A DNA stretch of 32,102 bases from Gammaproteobacteria bacterium (GTDB taxonomy: Bacteria > Pseudomonadota > Gammaproteobacteria > Steroidobacterales > Steroidobacteraceae): positions 1 through 32,102 of the forward strand of contig VGUP01000013.1 of NCBI GenBank assembly GCA_016874175.1, read 5' to 3'. Shown in pieces: positions 17,003 through 26,542 of this stretch. The notes under the pieces are model-generated. The model saw only the letters and a list, made by a program, of their open reading frames with translations, was not told where the DNA came from and ran no database searches. Each line of letters begins with the position of its first letter. Positions within the stretch are counted from its first letter, which is position 1. The position numbers and the translations under genes are program-made.

Positions 17003-19015
17003 ATGAAGACACCCTCGAATAGTCGCTGTTCAGCGAGACTGGTTTTCTCGGTGATCGCGACGTGGTTGGCGATCGGTAGTGCGGTCGCCGCGCCCGCCAC
17101 CGTCGCGCCCGAGGCGAAAGAGGGCGATTGGATAGCGTTTGGTCGCGACCCCGGAGGCAGTCAGCACTCGCCGCTCGCACAAATCGACACCGGCAATGTG
17201 CGTAAATTGCGTCGGGTATGGACGCATCGCAGCGGCGATTTCATTGACGCGCCCTCGCCGAAGGGATCCATTTTGCAGGCAACCCCCTTGCATGTGAATG
17301 GCACGCTCTATTTCTGCACGCCGTTCAATCGGGTGTTTGCGCTCGATGCAGAAACCGGACGCGAACGCTGGGTATTCGATCCGCATCGGCCTGATCCGCA
17401 GACGGGTCGTGAGGCCCTGAGTCCACCGCGGACCATGGCGAGTCGCTGTCGCGGTGTTGCGTATTGGGAGAGCACCTCGACAGCCGATTCTTTGACAGCA
17501 GACCCGAAGAAATCAGCAGGCGAGACGCCGTGTCGGCGCCGCATCTTCAAGAACGGGGAAAACGCGCGACTCTACGCGCTCGACGCCGATACCGGCGCCC
17601 TGTGCGCCGATTTTGGCTCTGCAAAGGGACATCCCGGCTGGGCGTCGCACGCCGACTACGAAAATCACGGCGAAGGCATCATGGCCTCCTCGACGTCGCC
17701 GCCCGCCGTGCTCGGGGACATCGTGATCGCCGCGATGGCGGTCAACGATGGCATCGGCAACGCCAAGGACGGCATCGTGCGCGCTTTCGATGTCTGCAGT
17801 GGCGAGTTGCGCTGGGAGTTCAATCCGATTCCGCCCGAGTTTCGCAGCCAAAGCGGGGCGGCGAACGTGTGGTCGACGATCAGCGTCGATGTGGCCAACA
17901 ACCTCGTGTTTCTGCCCACCACGAGTCCATCGACCGACTACTACGGCGGCGGACGTCGTTTCGAGATGCCGTTGGCGAATGCCATTGTCGCGCTCGATGG
18001 CGCGACGGGCAAAGTCGTCTGGTCGCGACAAGTGGTCCGCCACGACTTGTTTGACTATGACCTCGTGGGTCATCCGCTGCTGGTCGACATCCGTCGCGAT
18101 GGCCGTATCGTGCAGGCCGCCCTGCTACAGACAAAGATGGGTTGGCTGTACGGATTCGATCGGCGAACGGGCGAGCCGCTTTGGCCCATTGTTGATCGCG
18201 AGGTGCCAGCGAGTGATGTGCCGGGCGAGGCGGCTGCAGCGACGCAGCCGGTACCGCAGGGTATGGCGCCCTTCGCCAGGCAGACTTTGCAGCGCAAAGA
18301 TTTGTTCGGCATCACGCCCCTCGATACATATGCCTGCAGACGCCGCTTCGACGAGTTGCGCTACGAGGGCATGTACACGCCGCCCTCCGTTCGTGGCTCG
18401 ATACTCTTTCCGTCGGCCTTGGGCGGCGGTAATTGGGGTGGCGCCGCGTACGATCCAGCGACCAACTCGCTGATCCTCAAAGCCGAAAACCTGGCGACGG
18501 TACTGCGGGTGATTCCGAAGAAAGACTCGGCCGAAGATCAGCAACCGCCCAAAGATTATCTGACTCGACCTTTGGTCGGTACGCCCTATCGGATCGAAGG
18601 CGAGCTGTTCAATTCGCCCCTCGGTGTGCCGTGTACACCGCCGCCCTGGGGCACACTGATGGCGCTCGATCTCGGAACCGGCCAAGCGCGCTGGCAAATC
18701 CCACTGGGGCAGATTCGTCGCGCAGGGGTGACCGTTCCCAAGGGCGCCGGTTGGGGCTCGCCGAACGTGGCCGGGCCCATGACCACAGCCGGCGGACTGA
18801 TGTTCATTGGCGCCACGATGGATTCGAAGTTGCGAGCACTCGACACCCGCACGGGCAAAGAATTGTGGTCGGCCGATCTGCCAGTCCCCGGCATGGCCGT
18901 TCCCATGACGTACTCCGTCAAGGGCAAGCAATACGTGGTCATCGCGGCTGGTGGCAACGCCCAGGTGGGCACGCCCATCGGCGATTATTTGATCGCTTAC
19001 GCCTTGGCCGACTGA
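17003..19015 (+). CDS. PQQ-dependent (quinoprotein) dehydrogenase, exported
   Basis: The product is a 670-residue periplasmic quinoprotein resembling the glucose/quinate dehydrogenase group. A signal peptide (MKTPSNSRCSARLVFSVIAT, then WLAIGSAVAA) precedes beta-propeller blades with repeated tryptophan-docking motifs, for example 'VFALDAETGRERWVFDP', 'IVALDGATGKVVWSRQVV', 'LMALDLGTGQARWQIP' and 'LRALDTRTGKELWSADLP'. Substrate-side elements include 'NVWSTISVDVANNLVFLPTT', 'HDLFDYDLVGHPLLVD' and the C-terminal 'AGGNAQVGTPIGDYLIAYAL'. Unlike E. coli Gcd it has no N-terminal membrane helices, so it is probably soluble or cofactor-donating in the periplasm. The ATG at 17003 is preferred over 16964 because the signal peptide starts there. 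Its last 19 bases overlap the convergent nucleoside hydrolase gene. The substrate is not predictable. Confidence 0.9.
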   Translation: MKTPSNSRCSARLVFSVIATWLAIGSAVAAPATVAPEAKEGDWIAFGRDPGGSQHSPLAQIDTGNVRKLRRVWTHRSGDFIDAPSPKGSILQATPLHVNGTLYFCTPFNRVFALDAETGRERWVFDPHRPDPQTGREALSPPRTMASRCRGVAYWESTSTADSLTADPKKSAGETPCRRRIFKNGENARLYALDADTGALCADFGSAKGHPGWASHADYENHGEGIMASSTSPPAVLGDIVIAAMAVNDGIGNAKDGIVRAFDVCSGELRWEFNPIPPEFRSQSGAANVWSTISVDVANNLVFLPTTSPSTDYYGGGRRFEMPLANAIVALDGATGKVVWSRQVVRHDLFDYDLVGHPLLVDIRRDGRIVQAALLQTKMGWLYGFDRRTGEPLWPIVDREVPASDVPGEAAAATQPVPQGMAPFARQTLQRKDLFGITPLDTYACRRRFDELRYEGMYTPPSVRGSILFPSALGGGNWGGAAYDPATNSLILKAENLATVLRVIPKKDSAEDQQPPKDYLTRPLVGTPYRIEGELFNSPLGVPCTPPPWGTLMALDLGTGQARWQIPLGQIRRAGVTVPKGAGWGSPNVAGPMTTAGGLMFIGATMDSKLRALDTRTGKELWSADLPVPGMAVPMTYSVKGKQYVVIAAGGNAQVGTPIGDYLIAYALAD

Positions 19016-19947
19016 GCGAGCAGCCGGGTCAGCAGGGCGAAAACGCCGTCGCCGTTCGCGCGCGTGGCCCATTGCACGTTTTGAGCGCGGTCCGCCCGTG
19101 AGCGAAATTCGACGGCCGTATGGCCTGCAGTCAGTGCCGATTCCGTTTCGACATCGACGTGACAGCGCCGAAATTCGAACAGCGAAGGCTCGATCAGCCA
19201 AGCGATCGGGCAGGGGTCATGCAGGGGTGAGCCTTGCTCGCGCGGTCCATTGGCAGGTAGCGCATTGGCGAACTCGAGCAGGTCGCGCGCCGTACCTGCG
19301 GCCGGAGTGTCGAGCGCCGCAAGCGCCGCAGTTCTTGCGGGCGTGGCTCGAACCTGATGAGTCGCGTCGAGACCGAAGGCATATACCGGTGGCCCCGCAT
19401 TGAACACCACCTGCGCCGCGTGCGGATCAGCGTAGATATTGTATTCGGCAGAGGGCGTGATGTTGCCGCCTGCGCTGCGCGCACCACCCATGATCGCGAA
19501 TTCGCGAACCCCGCGCAGTACCTCGGGACGACGCTGTATCGCGGTGGCGACATTGGTCATCGGCCCGGTGATCACCAAAGAAATCGAGGCGGCCGGCGCG
19601 GTCGTCAGTTCGCGGATCAGAAACTCGACCGCATGCAGTGCCTCCGGACCTTTGCGCGGCGTTCGTATCGGCAGATCGCCGAGGCCCGACTCGCCATGAA
19701 AATGACCGGCTTCCACAGGCTTGCGCTGCATGGGCTGCACGCAGCCCGTGTACACCGGGACATCTTCCCGGGCGGCGATTTCACGGATCAGACAGGTGTT
19801 TCGGGCGGTCAGGGTGGCAGCCACGTTGCCGGCGACGGTGGTGATGCCGCGCAGCTTGAGCACATCGCTCGCGGCAAACGCGAGCAGCAGGGCAACGCCG
19901 TCGTCGACCCCGGGGTCACAGTCGATGATGACCGCAGACGTGTGCAT
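18997..19947 (-). CDS. Inosine/uridine-preferring nucleoside hydrolase
   Basis: This 316-residue enzyme of the IU-NH family hydrolyses the N-glycosidic bond of ribonucleosides for purine/pyrimidine salvage. The calcium-binding motif DCDPGVDDGVALLLA is at residues 9-23. Further family markers are 'GITTVAGNVAATLTARN', 'GPMTNVATAIQRRPEV', 'IMGGARSAGGNITPSAEYN', 'IYADPHAAQVVF' and 'HDPCPIAWLIEPSLF', which carries the late conserved Asp. The ATG at 19947 directly follows the TGA of the aldo/keto reductase gene with no gap, so it is the downstream member of the minus-strand group. The 3' end overlaps the PQQ dehydrogenase gene by 19 bases in the opposite direction. Confidence 0.93.
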   Translation of the reverse strand: MHTSAVIIDCDPGVDDGVALLLAFAASDVLKLRGITTVAGNVAATLTARNTCLIREIAAREDVPVYTGCVQPMQRKPVEAGHFHGESGLGDLPIRTPRKGPEALHAVEFLIRELTTAPAASISLVITGPMTNVATAIQRRPEVLRGVREFAIMGGARSAGGNITPSAEYNIYADPHAAQVVFNAGPPVYAFGLDATHQVRATPARTAALAALDTPAAGTARDLLEFANALPANGPREQGSPLHDPCPIAWLIEPSLFEFRRCHVDVETESALTAGHTAVEFRSRADRAQNVQWATRANGDGVFALLTRLLAQSAKA

Positions 19948-20904
19948 TCAGGCGGGTAGCGCGTCCCAGTAAGCCTCGATGCGCTTGCGCATCGCGGCGT
20001 CGGGCAGACGCCCTTGCGCAGCACCGAGATTGTCTTCGAGGTTCGCGACTTTGGTCATGCCCGGAATCGCACAGGTGACCGCCGGATGCGAGACGACATA
20101 CTTTAAGAAAAGTTGGCCCCAGCTGCGCGCATCGAACTCCGCTGCCCAGTCCGGTAATTTTTGTTCACGCACACGGCCGAAGAGATTACCGTCGCGTCGG
20201 CCGCCGAAGGGCAGATTGACCAGCACGGCAAAGCCTTTCTCGGCTGCCAGTGGTAGCACCTCGGCGGCGGCGCCACGATTACCGAGCGAGTAGTCGACCT
20301 GAATGAAGTCCAGCTTCTGCGTGCGCATGAGACGCAACATGTCGGGATACTGGGCGTCCTGTGAGGTGGTGATTCCGACGTAGCGAATCCGCTTTGCAGC
20401 CACCCACTCGGCCATTAGTGGCAGCAGCACTTCGGCGCCGATCAGGTTGTGCACCTGCATCAGCTCAATGAAATTGGTCCGCAATCGACGCATCGATTCA
20501 TCCATGCTGGCGATGCCCTCTTGGCGAGTGCCCCCGCGTGCCGTGACCTTGGTGGCAACGAAGGCCTTCGATCGATTGCCGATCTCGGCGAGCAGCTCGC
20601 CGATCACGCGCTCGGATTCGCGATAGAGAGGGGCTGTATCGATGACGCTGAGGCCAGCAGCCGTCAGCCGTTCGAGCACTGCGCGACGGGCTGCCCGCTC
20701 TTCCGGCGTGGTCGGGCTGTAATTGTTGGTGCCGACGCCGATGAGGGGAATCTTTTCGCCGCTCGACGGGATGATCTTGCGCAGCAACCCTGCAGCGAAT
20801 GTTGGTGTACCCGTTGCCGCAAAGCCGGCGACGGCGCCGCTCGCCATGGCGAGCAGCAAAGCCGTACGACGATTGATCAGCGCATTGACGATTCGAGTGC
20901 TCAA
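19948..20904 (-). CDS. Aldo/keto reductase with N-terminal export signal
   Basis: The 318-residue product has the AKR barrel with all four catalytic residues (Asp89 and Tyr94 in SVIDTAPLYRESE, Lys119 in AFVATKV, His152 in LMQVHNL). It also has 'YVGITTSQDAQYPDMLRLMR' and 'AIPGMTKVANLEDNLGAAQG', the cofactor-side end. It begins with NRRTALLLAMASGAVAGFAA, then TGTPTFA, a twin-arginine-like signal, so it is probably exported, as some AKRs of this group are. The frame is open to 21003, but that part overlaps the upstream gene. The TTG at 20904 has a GGAG seven bases upstream and starts at the signal, so it is chosen. The gene starts 20 bases after the racemase-like gene. Confidence 0.85.
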   Translation of the reverse strand: MSTRIVNALINRRTALLLAMASGAVAGFAATGTPTFAAGLLRKIIPSSGEKIPLIGVGTNNYSPTTPEERAARRAVLERLTAAGLSVIDTAPLYRESERVIGELLAEIGNRSKAFVATKVTARGGTRQEGIASMDESMRRLRTNFIELMQVHNLIGAEVLLPLMAEWVAAKRIRYVGITTSQDAQYPDMLRLMRTQKLDFIQVDYSLGNRGAAAEVLPLAAEKGFAVLVNLPFGGRRDGNLFGRVREQKLPDWAAEFDARSWGQLFLKYVVSHPAVTCAIPGMTKVANLEDNLGAAQGRLPDAAMRKRIEAYWDALPA

Positions 20905-20924
20905 GGGTGATCTCCGTTGACGTG

Positions 20925-21653
20925 TCAGGACGGCAGCAGCAGCTGCGGCGTGGATGGTGCACATTCCGGCGCAGCGGCGCGCAGCAGCATCCATGCCAGA
21001 CAAAGATTGGACGATATCACCGGGGTCGGCAACTCGCGGTGAGCGGTACTTAGCGCCCGCAAGGTCGGCATCCCGGTGCCACTCAGAACCAGTGCTTCGG
21101 CGCGCCCCTGCGTGAGTTTGCGCAGCGCGCCTAGCGCATCGTCGCTGGTCATTTCATAGATGTCGTGGGTATCGGTGAGCGTTGGATCGACTCGCAGGCG
21201 TGTGACGACGTCGATGCCCGCGTGTTCCCAGTAGCGGTAGCCCGCCGCGGCAAGACTTTCGGGATAGGGCGAAATCAGCGCGATACGCCTTACGCCCAAC
21301 ACTTGCAGCGTGCCGCGAATGGCTTGTGCGGCGGTGATGACGGGGATGCCGCGTGTTTTCGCGGCCGCCGTCGTCAGCTCGTCCTCGAGCGCCGGGCCTG
21401 CGCGATAGCTCGAGCCCGTGCAGCCAAAGCCGAAAGCGGCCAGGCGCATCGACCCGAAGCTCGCGATCGCTTCAGGGAGATGTCGGATGTAATAGTCGAG
21501 GCGTGTTTCGACGTCTGGCGCCGGATGCACCAGGCGAGTCGCATAAATGGCGACGCCCTCCGGCAGGAGGGCGCGCAGTTCTGGTTCGACGGTGGGATTG
21601 GCCTGCGGCGTCGCCACACCCAAGCGGGCGCGGGCGCCGTAGTCCGCACTCAT
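20925..21653 (-). CDS. Asp/Glu racemase superfamily protein (maleate isomerase/AMDase-like)
   Basis: The 242-residue product has the fold family markers LGVATPQANPTVEPELRALL at the N-terminus (maleate cis-trans isomerase / arylmalonate decarboxylase group) and the first active-site segment GFGCTGSSYRAG, with Cys78. The second segment, where isomerases and racemases carry the other Cys, reads LSGTGMPTLRA and has Thr/Gly instead. One-cysteine members in this superfamily act as decarboxylases or have unknown roles; AMDase itself keeps the opposite Cys. The ATG at 21653 overlaps the TGA of the upstream hypothetical gene (ATGA), so the two are coupled. The substrate is unknown. Confidence 0.8.
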   Translation of the reverse strand: MSADYGARARLGVATPQANPTVEPELRALLPEGVAIYATRLVHPAPDVETRLDYYIRHLPEAIASFGSMRLAAFGFGCTGSSYRAGPALEDELTTAAAKTRGIPVITAAQAIRGTLQVLGVRRIALISPYPESLAAAGYRYWEHAGIDVVTRLRVDPTLTDTHDIYEMTSDDALGALRKLTQGRAEALVLSGTGMPTLRALSTAHRELPTPVISSNLCLAWMLLRAAAPECAPSTPQLLLPS

Positions 21654-22027
21654 TCGCAAAGGCTTTCGAGATACCCCTGAGCCACCGGCGACAAGCGCTT
21701 CATGGCGAGGGCGCGAGCCTTCGGTGCATCGACAAGATGCTCGAGCGGCCCGGATACGAGCATGCGCAGGACCTGCGGGTCCTTGCGGGACACGGCGGCC
21801 ATTTTGTTGAGTACGGTGAAACCGCGGTAGATCTTGGCGCGCGGCGCGCGGCGGTTTTCGATGAAGCGAGCGAGGTATTGGCCGAAGCGGGAGTACAGGA
21901 AGTAGTCGTCGTCACCGACGTCGAAACGGGCTTCGGCAAAGAAGTCCGGGAAGTTCTTTTCTAGATACTGATTGACCTTGAGAAGACGGGGTCCAGGGTC
22001 GTTGTCTTGCGACGCTGAGATCTTCAT
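21650..22027 (-). CDS. Hypothetical protein, 125 residues
   Basis: The intact frame encodes 125 residues with no signal peptide or membrane segment. The composition is mixed charged, with aromatic patches (YLEKNFPDFFAEARFDVGDD and 'YFLYSRFGQYLARFIENRRAP'), suggesting a small soluble helical protein. I do not recognise the family. The real-gene evidence is the four-base ATGA overlap with the following racemase-like gene, a purine-rich leader (AAGAAGA just before the ATG, GGAGG a little further up) and codon use like its neighbours. It is the first gene of the minus-strand group and is divergent from the SDR gene. It probably contributes to the same pathway as the racemase-like protein and the exported AKR. 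Confidence 0.7.
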   Translation of the reverse strand: MKISASQDNDPGPRLLKVNQYLEKNFPDFFAEARFDVGDDDYFLYSRFGQYLARFIENRRAPRAKIYRGFTVLNKMAAVSRKDPQVLRMLVSGPLEHLVDAPKARALAMKRLSPVAQGYLESLCE

Positions 22028-22050
22028 TTCTTCTTGTCCACCTCCATCGG

Positions 22051-22072
22051 GTCCAGACAGCCATCTCTGGAC
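22051..22072. promoter_or_regulatory. 7-bp inverted repeat in a divergent leader
   Basis: GTCCAGA (22051-22057) and TCTGGAC (22066-22072) are perfect arms with an 8-base spacer, located 23 bases upstream of the hypothetical gene's ATG. They could be an operator or a leader hairpin. There is no independent evidence. Confidence 0.35.
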
Positions 22073-22171
22073 GTCACGAGCGGCACCACACCTCGCGACG
22101 CGCGCGAAAATTAAGACACACTGACCGCGAGTGCAATACCTTTGGAAAAATTTTTTCAGGGATGCCTGCCA

Positions 22172-22909
22172 ATGACCGATGACTCACCACTCGCCCTCGA
22201 GAGTTTTCGGGCCCCGCTGCGCACCCTGGTGTTTGGAGCGAGCGGCGGTATCGGCGCCGCTTGCGTCGATCTGCTGGCTCCGCACCCGAACGTTGCTGCG
22301 GTATATGCCGCGTCACGAACCGCGCCGGCGCCGTGGAATTTCTCACTGGAGGACGAGGACTCGATCGCAGGCGTTGCGGCGGCGGCGGCGGCCGCAGGCC
22401 CGTTGGATCTCGTCATCGTTGCCACGGGGGTGTTGCGCGCCGAGAACCTGCTACCGGAAAAAACCTGGCGCAGTCTGGATGCTGCTGCGCTCGCGCGCGC
22501 CTTCGCCGTGAATGCGACCGGGCCCGCGTTGATCGCCAAGCACACGCTCGGCTTGTTGCGGCGCGATGCCAAGTCGGTGTTCGCCTGTCTCTCGGCGCGT
22601 GTCGGTTCGATCGAGGACAACCGACTCGGCGGCTGGCATGCGTATCGCGCCTCCAAAGCGGCACTCAATATGCTGATCCGCTGCTGCGCCGTGGAGCTTC
22701 GCCAGCGTAATCCCGGCGCGCTCTGCGTAGCGCTGCACCCCGGCACGGTCGACACACGGCTTTCCAAGCCGTTTCAGGCGGGCGTGGAGCCTGCAAAACT
22801 CTTCACGCCGCAGCGCTCAGCGCGCGCGCTGCTCGGGGTGCTTGATCGCTTGACCCCGGCCGACAGCGGGCGACTCTGGGCTTGGGATGGGCGGCCCATT
22901 CCCTTTTAG
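22172..22909 (+). CDS. SDR-family oxidoreductase (C-factor-like)
   Basis: This is a 245-residue short-chain dehydrogenase. It has the cofactor motif GASGGIG (about 16-22), 'VIVATGV' (the NAG position altered to ATG), 'NATGPALIAKHTL', an active-site Ser/Tyr/Lys set with 'LSARVGS' and YRASKAAL, and 'ALHPGTVDTRLSKPF'. This combination resembles the CsgA/C-factor SDR subgroup. A TTG at 22142 is also in frame, but the ATG at 22172, behind AGGGA, starts just before the Rossmann strand. The gene ends in TAG and is followed after 78 bases by the CoA-transferase gene, so it may be the first gene of the CoA cluster. Its substrate is unknown. Confidence 0.88.
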   Translation: MTDDSPLALESFRAPLRTLVFGASGGIGAACVDLLAPHPNVAAVYAASRTAPAPWNFSLEDEDSIAGVAAAAAAAGPLDLVIVATGVLRAENLLPEKTWRSLDAAALARAFAVNATGPALIAKHTLGLLRRDAKSVFACLSARVGSIEDNRLGGWHAYRASKAALNMLIRCCAVELRQRNPGALCVALHPGTVDTRLSKPFQAGVEPAKLFTPQRSARALLGVLDRLTPADSGRLWAWDGRPIPF

Positions 22910-22923
22910 TCCCGTATCCGCCT

Positions 22924-22947
22924 CCCGAAGCCGGTGGTAGGCTCGGG
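22924..22947. other. Hairpin between the SDR and CoA-transferase genes
   Basis: CCCGAAGCC and GGCTCGGG pair as an 8-bp stem with one bulged A and a 7-base loop. No T tract follows, so it is not a classical intrinsic terminator; it may partly separate the two transcripts. Confidence 0.35.
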
Positions 22948-22987
22948 GGCTGCTGGATAGCTCGGCGATTTGGGATGGACCCCGACG

Positions 22988-24235
22988 ATGAGCGCGACCA
23001 AGACTGACTCAGGCCCGACCGACCCAGGTTGCATTCGCCCCCTTGTTGGCGTGCGCGTCATCGATGTCGGCAATTTTTTGGCCGGACCCTATGCGGGCAC
23101 CATCATGGCGGAGTTCGGTGCCGAGGTGATCAAGATCGAGCACCCGCAAGGCGGCGAGCCGATGCGTCGCTACGGCACCACGACCGCCCGTCTCGACGCC
23201 ACGCTCAAGTGGCTGAGCGAGAGCCGCAACAAAAAATCCGTAACTTGCGATCTGCGACAGCCCGAAGGCGTCGCGCTGTTGTTGAAGCTGGTCGCCAAGG
23301 CTGACGTGTTGATCGAAAACTTTCGACCGCAGGCCATGGAGAGCTGGGGTCTTGGTTGGGATGTGCTGCATGCTGCCAATCCGCGTCTCGTCATGCTGCG
23401 CGTCACGGGCTTCGGTCAGACGGGGCCCTACAAAGATCGTCCCGGGTTCGTTCGTGTCGCGCATGCCATGGGCGGTATTGCCTATCTCGCCGGCATGCCC
23501 AAGGGCACGCCGGTGACTCCTGGCTCGACGACTCTCGGTGATTACATGACGGGACTCTATGGTTGCTTCGGTGTACTGATGGCGCTGCGACACCGCGATC
23601 TGACCGGTGAGGGCCAATTCATTGATACGGCTCTTTATGAGTCGATTTTTCGTTGTACCGAGGAGCTGGCGCTGGCCTACGGCATGTTCGGTACGGTCCG
23701 TGAACGACAGGGCTCCTCACATAACGATTTCGCGGTGCCGCACGGGCACTTCTCGACGCGCGATGGCAAGTGGGTGGCGATATCCTGTGCTACCGACATG
23801 CTGTTCGCAAGCCTCGCGCAGGCGATGGGCCGACCCGATCTCGCGGCGCAGCATACCTATGGCGAGCAGGAACAGCGGCTTGCGCATCGTCACGACGTCA
23901 ATGAAATCGTTCGTGATTGGTGTGGTGCGCTGACCCGTGAAGAGGTGCTGCAGCGCTGCTATGCGACCGACACGCCGGTCGGACCGCTCAACAACATCGC
24001 CGATATCTTTGGCGATCGACAGTTTCATGCGCGACGCAACATGGTGGCAATCGATGCGCCAGACACGGGCGAACAAATCATCGTGCCTACGCCTGTGCCG
24101 CGCTTGTCCGCGACGCCGGGCAGCATTCGCTCTCTCGGGCCCAAGCTCGGCGAACACACCGACGAAATCCTGCGCGAACTGCTTGGCATGGGCGATGCTG
24201 AGATTGCCGAGTTGCGTGCCCGCAAGGCGATTTAG
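22988..24235 (+). CDS. CaiB/BaiF CoA-transferase, succinyl-CoA:malate CoA-transferase-like
   Basis: The product is a 415-residue type III CoA-transferase. It starts [20 protein letters not shown], has the CoA-site stretch '[14 protein letters not shown]' and the catalytic Asp185 in [12 protein letters not shown], and ends '[21 protein letters not shown]'. Its overall pattern ([51 protein letters not shown]) resembles, from memory, the Smt proteins of Chloroflexus, which move CoA from succinyl-CoA to L-malate. The neighbours mct and mcl support that role, since the lyase uses malyl-CoA. A specificity for itaconate, mesaconate or citramalate cannot be excluded. The in-frame TTG at 22970 is passed over for the ATG at 22988. 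The mct gene follows after 11 bases. Confidence 0.85.
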   Translation: MSATKTDSGPTDPGCIRPLVGVRVIDVGNFLAGPYAGTIMAEFGAEVIKIEHPQGGEPMRRYGTTTARLDATLKWLSESRNKKSVTCDLRQPEGVALLLKLVAKADVLIENFRPQAMESWGLGWDVLHAANPRLVMLRVTGFGQTGPYKDRPGFVRVAHAMGGIAYLAGMPKGTPVTPGSTTLGDYMTGLYGCFGVLMALRHRDLTGEGQFIDTALYESIFRCTEELALAYGMFGTVRERQGSSHNDFAVPHGHFSTRDGKWVAISCATDMLFASLAQAMGRPDLAAQHTYGEQEQRLAHRHDVNEIVRDWCGALTREEVLQRCYATDTPVGPLNNIADIFGDRQFHARRNMVAIDAPDTGEQIIVPTPVPRLSATPGSIRSLGPKLGEHTDEILRELLGMGDAEIAELRARKAI

Positions 24236-24246
24236 AGGGCCGATAG

Positions 24247-25488
24247 ATGGCAAGTATTCTCGGTGGCTTGCGGGTGATCGAAGGTTCGGCATTTGTTGCC
24301 GCGCCACTCGGTGGCATGACCTTGGCGCAACTTGGCGCGGATGTCATTCGCTTCGATCCGCTCGGTGGCGGGCTCGATCGCCATCGTTGGCCGGTGACGG
24401 CGTCCGGACAATCGCTGTTTTGGACCGGCATGAACAAGGGCAAACGGTCCATCGCTGTTGATCTGCGCAACCCCCGCGGACAAGAACTGCTGACCCGCCT
24501 CATCGCAGCGCCCGGTCCTGACGCAGGTATTTTCAGCACGAACTTTCCGGCTCGCGGTTGGCTGGCATACGAGTCGCTGAGCAAAGCGCGCGCCGATCTC
24601 GTGATGGTGAACCTGCTCGGTCGTCGCGATGGCGGCTCGGAAGTGGACTACACCGTGAATCCGCAATTCGGATTTCCGCTGCTCACGGGAGCAGCCGATG
24701 GCGAGCCGGTGAATCACGTCTTCCCGGCCTGGGATGCCATCGCCGGCAACATGATCGCTACCGCCATCCTTGCGGCACTGCGTCACCGCGATCGCCATGG
24801 TGAAGGGCAGCTGGTCACACTGGCGCTCAAAGATGTGGGGCTCGCGTTGCTCGGTCATCTCGGCATGATCGCCGAAGTACAAATCAACGCCGTTGACCGG
24901 CCGCGCTACGGTAATCATCTGTACGGCGCTTTCGGCCGAGACTTCGTGACTCATGACGGACGTCGGTTGATGGTCGTCGGTCTGACGGATCTGCAATGGA
25001 CCTGCCTACTGAAGGCTACCGAGCTGGGTTCGGCGGTCGACGAACTTGCCGGACGCTTGCAGGTTGATCTGAGCCGTGAAGGCCATCGTTTCGCAGCCCG
25101 CGAGCAGTTAGCTGAGTTGTTCGCGCCGTGGTTTGCTGCCCGCAGCTTCGCGCGGGTTCGCGAAATCTTTGACAGACACCGCGTGACCTGGGGGCCCTAT
25201 CGGAGCGTGCGACAAGCTCTCGCCGAAGATCCCGATCTCTCCACAGCACACCCCATGTTCGCGAACATCGAACAGCCTGACATCGGCATCACTTTGGCGC
25301 CGGCGTCGCCGCTCGATTTCAGTCGGGTACAGCGTCTGCCGGCAAAACCCGCGCCGCGGCTGGGCGAGCACACCGATGAGGTTCTGCTCGAAGTGCTCGG
25401 TCTGAGTTCCGGTGAAGTCGGCGCGCTGCACGACGCCGGGATCGTCGCCGGACCCGAAAATGATCACTCGCAACGGAGCATGCAATGA
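24247..25488 (+). CDS. mct: Mesaconyl-CoA C1-C4 CoA-transferase
   Basis: This 413-residue CaiB/BaiF-family protein differs clearly from the preceding transferase. Its features [20 protein letters not shown], '[14 protein letters not shown]', '[14 protein letters not shown]', '[20 protein letters not shown]' and the catalytic-position Asp163 ([11 protein letters not shown]) match the Mct pattern known from the 3-hydroxypropionate bicycle. Mct moves CoA within mesaconyl-CoA from C1 to C4. The gene has a GAGGG seven bases before its ATG and ends with an ATGA overlap into mcl, so it is tightly coupled to it. The frame is intact. Confidence is high because smt-, mcl- and mch-type genes are adjacent. 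Confidence 0.9.
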   Translation: MASILGGLRVIEGSAFVAAPLGGMTLAQLGADVIRFDPLGGGLDRHRWPVTASGQSLFWTGMNKGKRSIAVDLRNPRGQELLTRLIAAPGPDAGIFSTNFPARGWLAYESLSKARADLVMVNLLGRRDGGSEVDYTVNPQFGFPLLTGAADGEPVNHVFPAWDAIAGNMIATAILAALRHRDRHGEGQLVTLALKDVGLALLGHLGMIAEVQINAVDRPRYGNHLYGAFGRDFVTHDGRRLMVVGLTDLQWTCLLKATELGSAVDELAGRLQVDLSREGHRFAAREQLAELFAPWFAARSFARVREIFDRHRVTWGPYRSVRQALAEDPDLSTAHPMFANIEQPDIGITLAPASPLDFSRVQRLPAKPAPRLGEHTDEVLLEVLGLSSGEVGALHDAGIVAGPENDHSQRSMQ

Positions 25489-26528
25489 AGCTGCCGCAAA
25501 ACTTTTACAAACCGCTCGCCATCGGCGCACCACCGCCTTTTCGCGAGTTGCCTTTGCGACCCGAGCGGGTTGTGCACTTTTTTCCGCCGCACATCGAAAA
25601 AATCCGCACGCGTCTCACCGATACCGCGCGGCAAGTCGATGTGCTCTGCGGCAACCTCGAAGATGCGATACCGATCGAGTCCAAGACTGCAGCGCGCGAC
25701 GGCTTCATCGAGGGCGTGCGGCAAGCGGATCTCGGTGACACTGCGCTATGGGTACGAGTCAACTGTCTCAATAGCCCGTGGGTGCTCGACGATCTGTCGC
25801 AAATCGTTGCCGGCGTTGGCAATCGACTCGATGCCGTGATGATCCCGAAAGTCGAGGGTCCCTGGGACATTCATTTTGTCGACCAATATCTGGCGTTGCT
25901 CGAAGCGCGGTTCAGTATCAAAAAGCCGATTCTCATTCACGCCTTGCTCGAGACCGCCGAGGGTGTGAAGAACGTCGAATCGATTGTCAGCGCGAGTCCG
26001 CGCATGCACGGCTTGAGCCTCGGGCCTGCGGACCTCGCGGCCTCGCGGGGCATGAAGACGACCCGCGTTGGTGGTGGGCACCCGTTTTATGGAGTGCTCG
26101 CAGACCCCGATGCCAACGGAGCCGCACGCAGCTTCTTGCAGCAGGACCTCTGGCATTACACGATTGCGCGCATGGTCGATGCCTGCGCCGCCAGCGGCAT
26201 TCGCGCGTTCTACGGACCTTTCGGCGATCTGAAAGACGAGGCGGGTTGCGAGGCCCAGTACCGTAACGCCTTCATCATGGGTTGCACCGGAGCCTGGTCG
26301 CTCGCCCCCAACCAGATCGCCATCGCCAAGCGCGTATTTAGTCCCGATGTGCGCGAGGTGCTATTCGCCAAGCGCATTCTCGAGTCGATGCCCGATGGCA
26401 CCGGAGTAGCGATGATCGACGGCAAGATGCAAGACGATGCCACCTGGAAGCAGGCCAAGGTCATGGTGGACCTCGCTCGCTTGGTTGCACGCGAGGATCC
26501 GAACCTTGCTGCCGCATACGGACTTTGA
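25485..26528 (+). CDS. mcl: Malyl-CoA / beta-methylmalyl-CoA / citramalyl-CoA lyase
   Basis: The product is a 347-residue HpcH/HpaI-type CoA lyase. It opens [20 protein letters not shown] and has '[17 protein letters not shown]', Arg91 in VRVN, the metal ligands Glu156 (HALLETAEG) and Asp183 ([20 protein letters not shown]), and '[18 protein letters not shown]'. This matches the malyl-CoA lyase of Chloroflexus in almost every conserved block, from memory. The enzyme splits malyl-CoA to acetyl-CoA and glyoxylate, condenses glyoxylate with propionyl-CoA, and cleaves citramalyl-CoA to pyruvate and acetyl-CoA. It overlaps mct by four bases (ATGA). Its TGA overlaps the Shine-Dalgarno of the following mch gene. 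The frame is intact and full length. Confidence 0.95.
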   Translation: MKLPQNFYKPLAIGAPPPFRELPLRPERVVHFFPPHIEKIRTRLTDTARQVDVLCGNLEDAIPIESKTAARDGFIEGVRQADLGDTALWVRVNCLNSPWVLDDLSQIVAGVGNRLDAVMIPKVEGPWDIHFVDQYLALLEARFSIKKPILIHALLETAEGVKNVESIVSASPRMHGLSLGPADLAASRGMKTTRVGGGHPFYGVLADPDANGAARSFLQQDLWHYTIARMVDACAASGIRAFYGPFGDLKDEAGCEAQYRNAFIMGCTGAWSLAPNQIAIAKRVFSPDVREVLFAKRILESMPDGTGVAMIDGKMQDDATWKQAKVMVDLARLVAREDPNLAAAYGL

Positions 26529-26542
26529 GGAGCAACGTCTTC

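Noticed and set aside
18125-19201. Long minus-strand open frame opposite the PQQ dehydrogenase
   Set aside because: A shadow of the dehydrogenase and nucleoside hydrolase coding; no recognisable protein features.
22924-22947. Intrinsic terminator after the SDR gene
   Set aside because: The hairpin is good but no T tract follows.
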